Assembly: GCF_006874585.1 (NCBI RefSeq)
Contig: NZ_CP029761.1
Coordinates: forward strand, 3,421,001 to 3,485,000
DNA: 64,000 bases
Reading direction: 5' to 3'
Source of the DNA: Sphingomonas sp. IC081
Lineage (GTDB): Bacteria > Pseudomonadota > Alphaproteobacteria > Sphingomonadales > Sphingomonadaceae
Shown piece by piece: positions 25,315 through 34,155 of this stretch. The position numbers and the translations under genes are program-made. Below the pieces are notes generated by a model. That model ran no database searches and was not told where the DNA came from. It was given only the letters and a program-made list of their open reading frames with translations. Within the stretch, counting starts at the first letter, position 1, and each line of letters starts with the position of its first letter.

Positions 25315-26399
25315 ATGCCGATCCCGACCTGGTCGCGGCGGCCGAGGCCATGCGCGCCCCAGGCCGTCGCCGCCACCAGCAGCGCGCCGCACAGCTGGTG
25401 GGCGACCGCCAGCCACAAGGCCACGCCCGACCACACGGTGCAGATGCCGAGGATCACCTGGATCCCGAAGGCACAGTGGATGGCGATGGAAACCTTGCGC
25501 AGGCGCAGCGCCTTGAGGCGGCGGGCCATGACCACCAGCACCGCGACCACCGCCCAGGCCCACCAGCGGTGGACGAAGTGGGTCAGGAACGGATCGTTGA
25601 CGAGCGCGTGAAGCGCGCCTTGCGCCCATTCGACACCCTCGGGGAAGAACGTGCCCTGCATCAGCGGCCAGGCGTCCATGCTGAACCAGCCGGCACCGGC
25701 GACATAGCCCGCACGCAGGCCCGCCACCATCGCGCCCATGAACAGCTGGAAGAACAGCATCGCCAGCGCCAGCGCGCCAAGCCGGGTCATGCGGGCCGGG
25801 GCCTGTCCGCGCGCCAGTTCGCGCAAGTCGAGCGCGGTCCAGACAAGGCCGCCCAGCGTCGTCAGCGCCACCAGCAAGTGCGCGGCGAGGCGGAAGTGAC
25901 TCACCCGGTCGGCCGCTTCGGCGGTGAGGCCGGAGGAGACCATCCACCAGCCGACCACGCCCTGCAGCCCGCCCAGCGCCAGCAGCGCCACGAGGCGCGG
26001 CTTGTAGCCCAGCGGGATCGTGCGCTTGAACCAGAACCACGCCAGCGGCAGCGCGAAGGCCATGCCGATCAGCCGCGCCAGCAGGCGGTGGACCCATTCC
26101 CAGAAGTAGATGAACTTGTACTGCGCCAGCGTCATGCCCGCCGGGCCGTTGACGTCGATATACTGCGGGATCTGCTTGTAGTGGTCGAACTCGGCCTGCC
26201 ACTGCGCCTGCGTGAGCGGCGGGATGGCGCCGGTGAGCGGCTTCCACTCGGTGATCGACAGGCCCGACTCGGTGAGCCGGGTGATGCCCCCCACCGCCAC
26301 GATCATCACCACCAGCGCGGCGACAAAAAACAGCCAGCGGACCATAGGGACGATATCGTCGGAAGTTCCGAGCAGCGGGCGACCGTCAGTATTTCTCAT
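25311..26399 (-). CDS. ctaA: heme A synthase (COX15/CtaA type 2)
   Basis: Inner-membrane enzyme converting heme O to heme A for cytochrome oxidase. The 362-residue protein has about eight membrane helices in two four-helix halves. Type-2 markers are GGITRLTESGLSITEWKP near the N-terminus, the heme-ligand-type helix IYFWEWVHRLLARLIG, LGGLQGVVGWWMVSSGL and the second-half THFVHRWWAW. It is co-transcribed with cutA by overlap. Other cytochrome oxidase genes are not in the window. Confidence 0.95.
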   Translation of the reverse strand: MRNTDGRPLLGTSDDIVPMVRWLFFVAALVVMIVAVGGITRLTESGLSITEWKPLTGAIPPLTQAQWQAEFDHYKQIPQYIDVNGPAGMTLAQYKFIYFWEWVHRLLARLIGMAFALPLAWFWFKRTIPLGYKPRLVALLALGGLQGVVGWWMVSSGLTAEAADRVSHFRLAAHLLVALTTLGGLVWTALDLRELARGQAPARMTRLGALALAMLFFQLFMGAMVAGLRAGYVAGAGWFSMDAWPLMQGTFFPEGVEWAQGALHALVNDPFLTHFVHRWWAWAVVAVLVVMARRLKALRLRKVSIAIHCAFGIQVILGICTVWSGVALWLAVAHQLCGALLVAATAWGAHGLGRRDQVGIGM

Positions 26400-26558
26400 G
26401 GCCGACGTCCCTGCGATCTTGCGCGGATTTTCGCAAGGTTAACCTTTGCGCCGGAACCGAAACTTTTGCGTCGGATCGTTCGGCGCCGCATGACGCGGAA
26501 CCACCGGGAGGACATTTATTCCGGGCCGCCCCTTGAATGATGATACAACATCACATAG

Positions 26559-26954
26559 ATGGTGGCCATGCGCAGCACCCTGACAGCGATTCGCAACCGG
26601 ATGGACCGGGCCGGTATCCTTCTCAGCGGGCTTTGCGCGGTCCACTGCGTCCTCGGCGTCGTGCTGGTCGGCTTCCTCGGCCTGGGCGGCGATGTCATCG
26701 GCGGGCAGGTCCTGCTCTCGCCCGAGATCCACCGCGTCGGCCTGATGCTGGCGGTGGTGGTCGGCGTCATCTCGCTCGGTTTCGGGGTTGCCCGGCACGG
26801 ACGGATCGCGCCGCTGGTGATCGGCGGCCTCGGCCTCGCGCTGATGGCGGCGGCGATTCTGGTCGGCCACGGCACCGCCGAGTCGGTGCTCACCATCATC
26901 GGCGTCTCGCTGGTTGCCTTCGCGCATATCCGGAACATGCGCCACTCGCATTGA
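26559..26954 (+). CDS. MerC-domain membrane protein
   Basis: A 131-residue inner-membrane protein with four predicted helices. The MerC signature is GLCAVHCVLGVVLV in the first helix, where the Cys-x3-Cys-like pair (CAVHC) is the metal-binding site; the C-terminus is IRNMRHSH. MerC proteins import mercuric ion, but single chromosomal copies in sphingomonads are more likely tied to other metals (inference). ATG 26559 or 26568 are both possible; the RBS is weak. Confidence 0.8.
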   Translation: MVAMRSTLTAIRNRMDRAGILLSGLCAVHCVLGVVLVGFLGLGGDVIGGQVLLSPEIHRVGLMLAVVVGVISLGFGVARHGRIAPLVIGGLGLALMAAAILVGHGTAESVLTIIGVSLVAFAHIRNMRHSH

Positions 26955-27101
26955 GCTAGGCGGCGTGGACAGATTCCGCGTTGCCACGGCTTTGGCCTCC
27001 AGCCCCGTAGGGGTTGCCCTGCAAGCTGCGCCAGCAGCGTTGCTCCGCCTAGGGTAACGATCGGCCCTTTCCAAATCCGCTCCCGGCGCTATCTGCGGCG
27101 C

Positions 27102-27314
27102 ATGGCTGCAGACATCTCCCTCACCGTCAACGGCGAGCCGCGCCGCACCGCGTCCGGCTCCAGCATTGCCGACCTTGTCGCCGAGATCGGCCTCGACCCC
27201 AGGAAGGTCGCGGTGGAGCATAACGGCGAGATCGCCCCGCGCTCGACGCTCGGCGACGTCATGCTGTCGGACGGCGACGTGCTGGAGATCGTCCACTTCG
27301 TCGGCGGCGGCTGA
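27102..27314 (+). CDS. thiS: sulfur carrier protein ThiS
   Basis: A 70-residue ubiquitin-like carrier that delivers sulfur as C-terminal thiocarboxylate to ThiG for the thiazole of thiamine. [31 protein letters not shown] and the C-terminal GGG fit the family and supply the required Gly-Gly end. It lies 62 bp upstream of thiG. No TPP riboswitch pattern was recognised upstream. Confidence 0.94.
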   Translation: MAADISLTVNGEPRRTASGSSIADLVAEIGLDPRKVAVEHNGEIAPRSTLGDVMLSDGDVLEIVHFVGGG

Positions 27315-27376
27315 CACCCTGCCTTTCCTTCCGCCCCCCGCTTTTCCGCCCTCCTGACTCCCGCTCCCCCGAAAGG

Positions 27377-28180
27377 ATGCGCACCTTGACCGATATTTCT
27401 GCTGACACGTCGCTCGACTCCTGGACCGTCGCCGGCCGCACGTTCACCTCGCGCCTGATCGTGGGCACCGGCAAGTACAAGGACTTCGAGCAGAACGCGG
27501 CGGCGGTGGCGGCCTCGGGCGCGGAAATCGTCACGGTCGCGGTGCGCCGCGTCAATGTGTCGGACCCCAAGGCGCCGATGCTGACCGACTATATCGACCC
27601 GAAAAAGATCACCTACCTTCCCAACACCGCCGGCTGCTTCACCGCCGACGACGCCATCCGCACCTTGCGCCTGGCCCGCGAGGCGGGCGGCTGGGACCTC
27701 GTCAAGCTCGAGGTGCTGGGCGAGGCGCGCACGCTCTACCCCGACATGCGCGAGACGCTGAAGGCCACCGAGATCCTCGCCAGGGAAGGCTTCCTGCCGA
27801 TGGTCTACTGCGTCGACGATCCGATCGCCGCCAAGCAGCTCGAGGACTGCGGCGCGGTCGCGGTGATGCCGCTCGGCGCGCCGATCGGCTCCGGCCTCGG
27901 CATCCAGAACAAGGTGACGGTGCGCCTGATCGTCGAGGGCGCCAAAGTGCCGGTGCTGGTCGACGCCGGGGTGGGCACCGCCTCCGAAGCGGCCGTGGCG
28001 ATGGAGCTGGGCTGCGACGGCGTGCTGATGAACACCGCCATTGCCGAGGCGAAGGATCCGGTGCGCATGGCCCGCGCGATGAAGTACGCGGTCATGGCCG
28101 GACGCGACGCATACCTTTCCGGACGCATGGCGCAAAGGCGCTACGCGGACCCTTCGAGCCCGCTTGCCGGCCTGATCTGA
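27377..28180 (+). CDS. thiG: thiazole synthase
   Basis: Forms the thiazole phosphate of thiamine from deoxyxylulose phosphate, ThiS thiocarboxylate and dehydroglycine. The TIM barrel of 267 residues has [17 protein letters not shown], the Schiff-base lysine in DLVKLEVLG, and phosphate loops [12 protein letters not shown] and [12 protein letters not shown]. It ends SSPLAGLI. An AAAGG ribosome site lies 3 bases before ATG 27377. The dehydroglycine source (ThiO or ThiH) is not in the window. Confidence 0.96.
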   Translation: MRTLTDISADTSLDSWTVAGRTFTSRLIVGTGKYKDFEQNAAAVAASGAEIVTVAVRRVNVSDPKAPMLTDYIDPKKITYLPNTAGCFTADDAIRTLRLAREAGGWDLVKLEVLGEARTLYPDMRETLKATEILAREGFLPMVYCVDDPIAAKQLEDCGAVAVMPLGAPIGSGLGIQNKVTVRLIVEGAKVPVLVDAGVGTASEAAVAMELGCDGVLMNTAIAEAKDPVRMARAMKYAVMAGRDAYLSGRMAQRRYADPSSPLAGLI

Positions 28181-28271
28181 TGGTTAACGGAATTCTTTAG
28201 ATCTGCTTCCGCGACTGGTCGTAAGCAAACGATTGCATCGTTAAGCCGTCTGAAAGCAGGCCTGCGCAAAA

Positions 28272-28311
28272 GTGATTCTCGTGAGGAAGGCGTGAACCTT
28301 CCGCGAATCAC
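28272..28311 (+). promoter_or_regulatory. 5' leader hairpin of the 28324 gene
   Basis: Outer arms GTGATTC (28272-28278) and GAATCAC (28305-28311); inner arms GGAAGG (28285-28290) and CCTTCC (28297-28302). The GGAG ribosome site begins at the 3' foot of the structure, 12 bases before ATG 28324. Confidence 0.4.
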
Positions 28312-28323
28312 GGGAGCCAGGAC

Positions 28324-28851
28324 ATGAGCACCATCGGTACGGCCACTGTCACGATCAGCGAGCTGCGCGAATTCGCCAGCTTCACGGCGTGCGAGCAGCG
28401 CTACATCCGGCGCAGCCTCGATGTCGGGCTTGGCCGGCAGGACGCCTTCAAGCTCTGGGCGCGCGACGCGGCCGAGGCGGGCTCGATCCGCCAGCAGTAC
28501 GCCGCCTATGGTGCGCTCAAGGCGCTGCGCAAGCTGCGCCCGGACGACAGCGGTTTCGACGATCTCGAAAGCGTGATGGGCAAGCTGATGTCCATGGCCG
28601 CCTTCGATCTGGCGCAGGACAGCATCGGCTCGTTCTCGGCGTTCCGTTTCCTCTACGAACGCCTGCTCGGCGCCTGGGTCCGCCCCTGGCTGCCGGGCGC
28701 CTTCTGCGGCGCCGCGGCGCTGCCGCAGATCCACCCGGAACGCCGCAAGCTGCTGCTCCACTCGATCAGCGAAGCCGCCGCCACCGCCCAGGGCTGGTCG
28801 GAGCGCGAGCCCAGCTTCTACCCCGAGTGGATCGAGAAAGAGGCCGCCTGA
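28324..28851 (+). CDS. conserved-looking cytoplasmic protein, unknown function
   Basis: A 175-residue, mostly helical soluble protein without signal or membrane segment. No family is recognised. It contains a Lys/Arg-rich helix (YAAYGALKALRKLRP) and Trp/Pro-rich tail (GWSEREPSFYPEWIEKEAA). A GGAG ribosome site and a leader hairpin precede the ATG, and codon use matches neighbours, so it is probably a real gene. It is downstream of thiG by 143 bp and followed by a terminator. Confidence 0.6.
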   Translation: MSTIGTATVTISELREFASFTACEQRYIRRSLDVGLGRQDAFKLWARDAAEAGSIRQQYAAYGALKALRKLRPDDSGFDDLESVMGKLMSMAAFDLAQDSIGSFSAFRFLYERLLGAWVRPWLPGAFCGAAALPQIHPERRKLLLHSISEAAATAQGWSEREPSFYPEWIEKEAA

Positions 28852-28955
28852 GCCGGACAAGAGATTCCTTCCCCCATTCCTTCCGGAGAGCCTTCCGGGT
28901 CGCAAGGAAACGGCAGCGAACGACTGTCAGTAAAAAACCAGTTGCCTGCTGGAGG

Positions 28956-28990
28956 ACGCGCCGGGTGGAAACATCCGGCGCGTTTCCTTT
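28956..28990 (+). terminator. intrinsic terminator after the 28324 gene
   Basis: Nine-bp stem ACGCGCCGG / CCGGCGCGT (28956-28964, 28975-28983), loop of 10, then TTCCTTTT. Confidence 0.75.
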
Positions 28991-29094
28991 TGGCGCAGCC
29001 TCGCCATCCCGGCGACGGCTGGGCTTGGCGAAGCCCCCGGCAGCAGTGCGCTGCACGAAGGCCGACCAGCGGATGGTCACGCGCCGCGTGCGGG

Positions 29095-29122
29095 CTTCGA
29101 CAAGCTCAGCCTGAGCGGGGGT
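29095..29122. repeat. interspersed repeat, CTTCGACAAGCTCAGCC type, copy 1
   Basis: CTTCGACAAGCTCAGCCTGAGCGGG-type sequence. Its reverse complement recurs at about 29535-29566. Repeats of this kind are common between genes in sphingomonads (general knowledge). It marks the left edge of an AT-rich patch. Confidence 0.75.
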
Positions 29123-29264
29123 GGGTTCAAATGCGGAACGGCTGGATTCGCCCCGTTGCGGACAAAGGCTGCAAGTCAACGCCTCCCCCCCATTGAGGTC
29201 ATTCTGAAAACCTGCAACATTGCGCAGAATTCAGCCTTTTTGGGCATCACTCGCAGGGACTACA

Positions 29265-29462
29265 ATGCCGTTAATATCAATATCGATATTGATAGCAATA
29301 TTTTCGGCCTTCAATCTGTGGTCAGGACTGGCACGAGGAACCGTTTTTCTAAGGACAGAGTATGTACAGCGGGAGGAAAATACTTTTTCATTCTGCATGA
29401 TGCTTGCAACATACCTCGCCATGCTGCTACTATCGGTAATCGTCATCACAATAATGCTGTGA
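29265..29462 (+). CDS. small hydrophobic protein in AT-rich patch
   Basis: A candidate 65-residue membrane protein with two hydrophobic segments (PLISISILIAIFSAFNLW; LATYLAMLLLSVIVITIML) separated by a charged loop (RTEYVQREENTF). AGGGA lies 7 bases before ATG 29265, supporting translation. Base composition of 29190-29480 is much richer in A+T than the flanks, and the patch lies between inverted copies of an interspersed repeat. This suggests foreign or lineage-specific DNA. No family is recognised. Confidence 0.45.
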   Translation: MPLISISILIAIFSAFNLWSGLARGTVFLRTEYVQREENTFSFCMMLATYLAMLLLSVIVITIML

Positions 29463-29534
29463 AGTTAACCGCATTTTGATGGTCCTTAGCCTCGCGCTAT
29501 GAATGTCCGCATCCCACCCAAATCAAACCTCCCC

Positions 29535-29566
29535 GCCCGCTCAGGCTGAGCCTGTCGAAGCCCCCG
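29535..29566. repeat. interspersed repeat, copy 2 (inverted relative to copy 1)
   Basis: CCCGCTCAGGCTGAGCCTGTCGAAG, the reverse complement of copy 1 with one substitution. A partial third copy (CCTGCGACAGGCTCAGGATG) follows at about 29595-29614. Confidence 0.75.
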
Positions 29567-29733
29567 GCGGGCGGGGCGCTGCGGTTCCCCATCCTGCGAC
29601 AGGCTCAGGATGCGCGGGGCAGCGCTGGCAACCGGCAGAGCCAGTCCAGCCGCGCGTGCATGTCCCGCCCGGTGACGGCCCCCGAAACCCTATCCAACTG
29701 GCCGACACGGCAATTTTGCCTATAGTGGCCGCC

Positions 29734-30831
29734 ATGAGCGCCGCCAAATCCGCCGCCCCCCGGTTCCCCACCTTCGGGCTTTCGCCCTGGTCGATCGTGG
29801 TGCCGCTACTGGCGCTCGCCGCGATCCTCATCGGCAAGCCCGGCGGCATCGTGCTGACCGCGACGGTCGCGGTGGCGCTGGGCGGGGCAGTGATGGCGGC
29901 GGTCTATCATGCCGAAGTCATCGCCCACCGCGTCGGCGAGCCGTTCGGCACGCTGATCCTCGCCTTTGCAGTGACGGTGATCGAGACCTCGCTGATCGTC
30001 TCGATCATGCTGAGCGAGGGGCACGGCGCCCAGTCGCTCGCCCGCGATACGGTGATCGCGGCGGTGATGATCACCATCAACGGCATCGTCGGCGTCTGCC
30101 TGCTGCTGGGCGGCGGGCGCCATCACGAACAGGGCTATACCCAGTCCGGGGTCAACCACGGCCTCGCGATTCTCGCCACGCTCTCGGTGCTGACGCTGGT
30201 CATGCCCAACTACACCACCAGCAGCGCCGGGCCGTTCTACAACGACAACCAGCTGATCTTTGTCGCCTGCGATGCGCTGGTGCTCTACGGCACCTTCGTC
30301 GTTGCCCAGACCATCTGGCACCGCGACCACTTCCTCTATCCGGACAAGGACGAAGCCCCCCACGAAACGGTACCCACCGCCAAGGCCATCGCCGCGGCGG
30401 CGATGCTGCCGCTGGCCCTCGTCGCGGTGGTGATGCTGGCCAAGGCGCTGTCCCCCTCGATCGAGGCCGGGGTGGCGGCGATGGGCGCGCCGCCGGCGCT
30501 GGTGGGCATCATCATTGCCGCGCTGGTGCTGGCGCCCGAGAGTCTGGCCGCGCTCTCCGCCGCGCGCGCCAACCGGGTGCAGACCAGCCTCAACCTCGCC
30601 ATCGGCTCGGCGCTGGCCACGATCGGCCTCACCATCCCGGCGGTCGCCATCGCCGCGATGGCGATGGGGCTGGACCTTGAACTGGGGCTCTCGGCCAAGT
30701 CGACCGTGCTGCTGGGTCTCACCCTGCTGGTGGCGACGATGACGCTCAGCACCGGCCGCACCACGATGGTGCAGGGCATGGTGCACCTGGTGATCTTCGC
30801 GAGCTACCTGTTCACCACGCTGGTGCCGTGA
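29734..30831 (+). CDS. ChaA-type calcium(sodium):proton antiporter
   Basis: A 365-residue inner-membrane exchanger of the Ca2+/cation antiporter superfamily with about eleven helices. Two inverted alpha-repeat motifs are visible: HRVGEPFGTLILAFAVTVIETSLI (about 65-88) and LVLAPESLAALSAARANRVQ, LNLAIGSALATIGLT (about 260-305). The conserved acidic residues within them are intact. It probably exports Ca2+ or Na+ in exchange for H+. ATG 29734 begins at MSAAKS. It is a single gene, followed by a repeat. Confidence 0.88.
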   Translation: MSAAKSAAPRFPTFGLSPWSIVVPLLALAAILIGKPGGIVLTATVAVALGGAVMAAVYHAEVIAHRVGEPFGTLILAFAVTVIETSLIVSIMLSEGHGAQSLARDTVIAAVMITINGIVGVCLLLGGGRHHEQGYTQSGVNHGLAILATLSVLTLVMPNYTTSSAGPFYNDNQLIFVACDALVLYGTFVVAQTIWHRDHFLYPDKDEAPHETVPTAKAIAAAAMLPLALVAVVMLAKALSPSIEAGVAAMGAPPALVGIIIAALVLAPESLAALSAARANRVQTSLNLAIGSALATIGLTIPAVAIAAMAMGLDLELGLSAKSTVLLGLTLLVATMTLSTGRTTMVQGMVHLVIFASYLFTTLVP

Positions 30832-30885
30832 CGCGCAGGGGCGCAGCGCCCCTCGTTTGGAACGCTTCGCTGCCACCAACCCTTG

Positions 30886-30973
30886 TCGTCATCCCCGCGA
30901 AGGCGAGGATCCCGCTTTTCCTTGCAGGCGTGGCGAGCAGGAAGCGGGGCCCCCGCCTTCGCGGGGGCGACGA
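30886..30973. repeat. long imperfect inverted repeat (32-bp arms)
   Basis: Arms 30886-30917 and 30942-30973 are 28/32 complementary (TCGTCATCCCCGCGAAGGCG with its partner). The GTCATCCCCGCGAAGGCGAGGATCC motif is a common interspersed repeat in this group (general knowledge). It lies between the convergent antiporter and acyl-CoA synthetase genes and may act as a terminator. Confidence 0.8.
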
Positions 30974-30994
30974 GCAAGTTCAGTATATCTCCCC

Positions 30995-32800
30995 TCAGCT
31001 GCGGTAGAGCGCGTCCAGCCGCTCGCCATACCGCTCCTTCAGCTTGTGACGGCGGATCTTGAGGCTGGGGGTCATTTCCTCGTTCTCGATTCCGAAGGGC
31101 TCGTCGGCGAACGTGTACTGGCGCACTTTCTCGATCACCGAGAGGTCGGTGTTCACCCGGTCGACCGCCGCGCGGATCGCGGTGCGGAAGGCGGGCAGGC
31201 TCTGCAGCGCCTTGAAGTCGAACTTCTCGTCGTTGGCCTTGGCCCATTCGAGCGCCCAGTCGGCATCGGGCACGACCAGCCCGACGACATAAGGCCGCCG
31301 GTCGCCATGGACCATGGCCTGCGCGATCTCGGGCTGGAGGGTGAGCATCGATTCGATCTTCTGGGGCGAGACGTTGTCGCCCTTGTCGTTGACGATCATG
31401 TCCTTCTTGCGGTCGGTGATCCTGATCCGCCCGCGTTCGTCGACATGGCCGATGTCGCCGGTGTGCAGCCAGTCATCGATCAGCACCGCACGGGTCGCCG
31501 CATCGTTCTGCCAGTAGCCCTGCATGACCAGTTCGCCGCGCACGAGGATCTCGCCGTCCCCGGCGATCCTGAGGTCGACCCCGCGCAGCGGCGGACCGAC
31601 GGTGGCATGGTCGATCCCGGCGGAGGGGCGGTTGCAGCTGATGATCGGCCCGGCCTCGGTCTGGCCGTAGCCTTGCAGCAGGGTCAGCCCCATCGAATCG
31701 AAGAACACCCCGATCTCGGGATTGAGCGGCGCCCCGCCCGACACCAGCGCCTTGATCCGGCCGCCGAACCTGGCGCGGACCTTGGGTCGCAGGGTATGTT
31801 CGAGCACCAGGTTCATCGCCCTGTCGCCAAAGCGCCAGCGGCCGTGCTGGCGCCGGTCGCCGAGGCCCATCGCCAGTTCCATCAGCTTGGCGGCGACCGC
31901 GCCCTGCTTCTCGATCTGCTTCATGATGCGCGTGCGCAGCACTTCGAACAGGCGGGGCACCACGACCATGATCGTCGGGCGCACTTCCTCGATGTTCGAG
32001 GCCAGCTTGTCGAGCCCTTCGGCATAGTAGATCTGCCCGCCGACGCCGATCGGCAGGAACTGGCCGCCGGTATGCTCGTAGGCATGGCTGAGCGGCAGGA
32101 ACGAGAGGAAGGTCTCGCTGCGGTCGAGCCCGAAGTCCTCCATGACGATCTGCGCCGCGCCCGCGACATTGGTCAGCAGCATGCCGTGGTGCTGGCGCAC
32201 CCCGCGCGGGGCGCCGCCGGTGCCGCTGGTGTAAATGATGCAGGCCAGGTCCTCGCGGCCGATGCCGACCAGCTGCGCCTCCACTTCGGCGCGCGCGGCG
32301 ACCGGATCGCCGGTGAAGAGGCCGTCCCAGTCATGCGTCTCGAAGGTGCCGCCCTGCAGCGCCGGCAGCGTCTCCATGCCGATGACGTGGCGGCACAAGT
32401 CGGTCTGGACGATGGCCGGCAGCAGCGCCTTGCCGAGCTTGGCCGAGGAGACGATCGCCGCGCTGGCGCCCGAATTCTCCAGGATATGGATGTGATCGCG
32501 GGTGGTGTTGGTGGTGTAGGTCGGCACCGTCACGCAGCCCGCCGCCATGATCGCGAGATCGGCGATGCACCATTCCGGCCGGTTTTCCGAGACGATCAGC
32601 ACCCGGTCGCCCGCGCGCAGGCCCATGCGCCGCAGCCCGGCCGCCATCAGGCAGACCCGCCGCGCCACTTGCGCCCAGGTGATCGGCTGCCAGGCACCGC
32701 CCTGCTTGGACCACAGCATCGGGGTTTCGCCGAGGGCGTCCGCGCGCTTCAGGAACAGCGAGACGACGTTGGGGCTGCTGTCGAAGTCAACAAGATCCAT
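30995..32800 (-). CDS. long-chain acyl-CoA synthetase (AMP-forming)
   Basis: A 601-residue ANL-superfamily enzyme that activates fatty acids to acyl-CoA via acyl-AMP. Motifs are IIYTSGTGGAPRGV (P-loop A3), QGYGQTEAGPII (A5), WLHTGDIGHVDERGRIRITDRKKDMIVNDKGDNVSP (A7-A8) with the linker Asp and Arg. It resembles FadD15-like long-chain ligases. ATG 32800 has GAGAGGA upstream; a GTG 11 codons earlier is possible. Substrate chain length is not determinable. Confidence 0.9.
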   Translation of the reverse strand: MDLVDFDSSPNVVSLFLKRADALGETPMLWSKQGGAWQPITWAQVARRVCLMAAGLRRMGLRAGDRVLIVSENRPEWCIADLAIMAAGCVTVPTYTTNTTRDHIHILENSGASAAIVSSAKLGKALLPAIVQTDLCRHVIGMETLPALQGGTFETHDWDGLFTGDPVAARAEVEAQLVGIGREDLACIIYTSGTGGAPRGVRQHHGMLLTNVAGAAQIVMEDFGLDRSETFLSFLPLSHAYEHTGGQFLPIGVGGQIYYAEGLDKLASNIEEVRPTIMVVVPRLFEVLRTRIMKQIEKQGAVAAKLMELAMGLGDRRQHGRWRFGDRAMNLVLEHTLRPKVRARFGGRIKALVSGGAPLNPEIGVFFDSMGLTLLQGYGQTEAGPIISCNRPSAGIDHATVGPPLRGVDLRIAGDGEILVRGELVMQGYWQNDAATRAVLIDDWLHTGDIGHVDERGRIRITDRKKDMIVNDKGDNVSPQKIESMLTLQPEIAQAMVHGDRRPYVVGLVVPDADWALEWAKANDEKFDFKALQSLPAFRTAIRAAVDRVNTDLSVIEKVRQYTFADEPFGIENEEMTPSLKIRRHKLKERYGERLDALYRS

Positions 32801-32954
32801 GTTGACCGGTATCCTCTCGTAAAATGGCGGCACTTGCGTGAATGCCTAAGGGCCGTCCGCGTGACGACGTTAGGGAAACGTTTAGGCGCGGGCACAGGTT
32901 GCGACAAGCGCGCCGCACACCGTGCACGGGAACGTCAGGCGATGAAGAACGAGG

Positions 32955-34049
32955 CTATTCGCGGCCCACGGCATCGGCGATGGAGGCGAATCCATCACGC
33001 TTCATGAGCGATGTCAGACCCTTGCAGATCCTGCGGGCGATGTTCGGGCCCTCGTAGACCATGGCGCTGTAGACCTGCACGAGGCTGGCACCGGCACGGA
33101 TGCGGGCCCAGGCGTCCTCGGCCGTGGCGATACCGCCGACACCGACGAGCGGAATCGCCCCGCCGGTCGCCTTGCGGAAATCGCGCAGGCGCTGAAGCGC
33201 CAGGTCGCGCAGCGGCGCGCCGGACAGCCCGCCGGTCTCGCCCGCATGGGGCGAGGCAAGAGCAGGACGCGAGATCGTGGTGTTGGAGACGATCAGCGCG
33301 CCGAGCTTGCGGTCGATGGCGATGCGGGCGATCGCGTCGATGTCGGCCGCTTCGAGATCGGGCGCGACTTTCAGGAACACCGGCGGACGGCGCCCTGACC
33401 CATTGGCTGTCCCATCGGCTGTCCCATTGGCGGAACCGCAGGCCTCGTCGCGCGCGGCGATCACCGCGTCGAGCAGGCCGGTCAGCGCCGATTCGTCCTG
33501 CAGCGCCCGCAGGCCCGGGGTGTTGGGGCTGGAGATGTTGACCGCAAGGTAAGTGGCATGCGGCGCCATCATCCGCGCCATCGTCGCATAATCGGCAACC
33601 CGGTCGTCCGAATCCTTGTTGGCGCCGATATTGATGCCGACCACGCCCGGCCGCTCGCGCCGGGCCGAAAGACGGGCCAGCGCCGCCTCGCCGCCCTTGT
33701 TGTTGAAGCCCATGCGGTTGATCACCGCGCGGTCCTCGACCAGCCGGAACAGGCGCGGCTTGGGATTGCCGGCCTGGGGCAGGGGGGTGATCGAACCGAC
33801 TTCGGCAAACCCGAATCCGAGCGCCAGCAGCGCATCGGGCACTTCGCCGTCCTTGTCGAAGCCCGCGGCCATGCCGACCGGATTGGGGAAGGCGATTCCC
33901 GCCACTTCGCTGGCCAGCGCAGCCGGACAGGCAGGGGCACGGCCCGGGCCGGCCAGCTTGAGCCCGGCAAGGGCAAGACCATGGGCAGACTCGGCATCGA
34001 GTCGGAACAGAGCGGGGCGGATCAGGGAATAGAGCACGACCGCGCGCAT
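32955..34049 (-). CDS. pyrD: dihydroorotate dehydrogenase (quinone), class 2
   Basis: Membrane-associated flavoenzyme of pyrimidine synthesis, oxidising dihydroorotate to orotate with quinone. The 364-residue protein has the class 2 N-terminal helix (VLYSLIRPALFRLDAE), GMAAGFDKDGEV, NRMGFNNKG, NISSPNTPGL with the catalytic Ser, VSNTT, and GGLSGAPL, VGVGGI. An insertion near residue 210 contains SANGTADGTANGSG encoded by a 12-bp tandem repeat. ATG 34049 is chosen; an in-frame ATG at 34124 would add 25 basic residues. Confidence 0.94.
   Translation of the reverse strand: MRAVVLYSLIRPALFRLDAESAHGLALAGLKLAGPGRAPACPAALASEVAGIAFPNPVGMAAGFDKDGEVPDALLALGFGFAEVGSITPLPQAGNPKPRLFRLVEDRAVINRMGFNNKGGEAALARLSARRERPGVVGINIGANKDSDDRVADYATMARMMAPHATYLAVNISSPNTPGLRALQDESALTGLLDAVIAARDEACGSANGTADGTANGSGRRPPVFLKVAPDLEAADIDAIARIAIDRKLGALIVSNTTISRPALASPHAGETGGLSGAPLRDLALQRLRDFRKATGGAIPLVGVGGIATAEDAWARIRAGASLVQVYSAMVYEGPNIARRICKGLTSLMKRDGFASIADAVGRE
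33399..33434 (-). repeat. 12-bp tandem repeat inside pyrD
   Basis: Three units, CCCATTGGCTGT, CCCATCGGCTGT, CCCATTGGCGGA (plus strand), in frame, coding the small-residue insertion (NGTADGTANG) of pyrD. Confidence 0.85.
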
Positions 34050-34155
34050 AAACCGGACCGCCGTCCGGCTCAAACCCTTCTTGCGCGCCGTCGCCGCGTG
34101 CCGGGAATGGCGAAATTCCGCCATCGTGGTGGGATTCGAGCCACGCCGTGTCGCA

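Noticed and set aside
24946..26247. Long 433-codon version of cutA
   Set aside because: The extra N-terminal part is a shifted frame of ctaA; GTG 25314 gives the normal CutA length.
26520..26558. Zur/Fur-type box before the MerC-like gene (TGATG-ATACAA-CATCA)
   Set aside because: Only a 5-bp inverted repeat with weak similarity to known Zur boxes; not enough to call.
26955..27101. TPP riboswitch ahead of thiS-thiG
   Set aside because: I looked for the conserved CUGAGA and ACCUGAUCUGG-type segments and found neither. There is only a loose CTAGGCGG/CCGCCTAG pair about 90 bp apart.
34120..34150. tRNA-like GGGATTCGAGCC string near 34.13 kb
   Set aside because: It resembles a T-arm on the minus strand, but no acceptor, D or anticodon arm can be folded around it.
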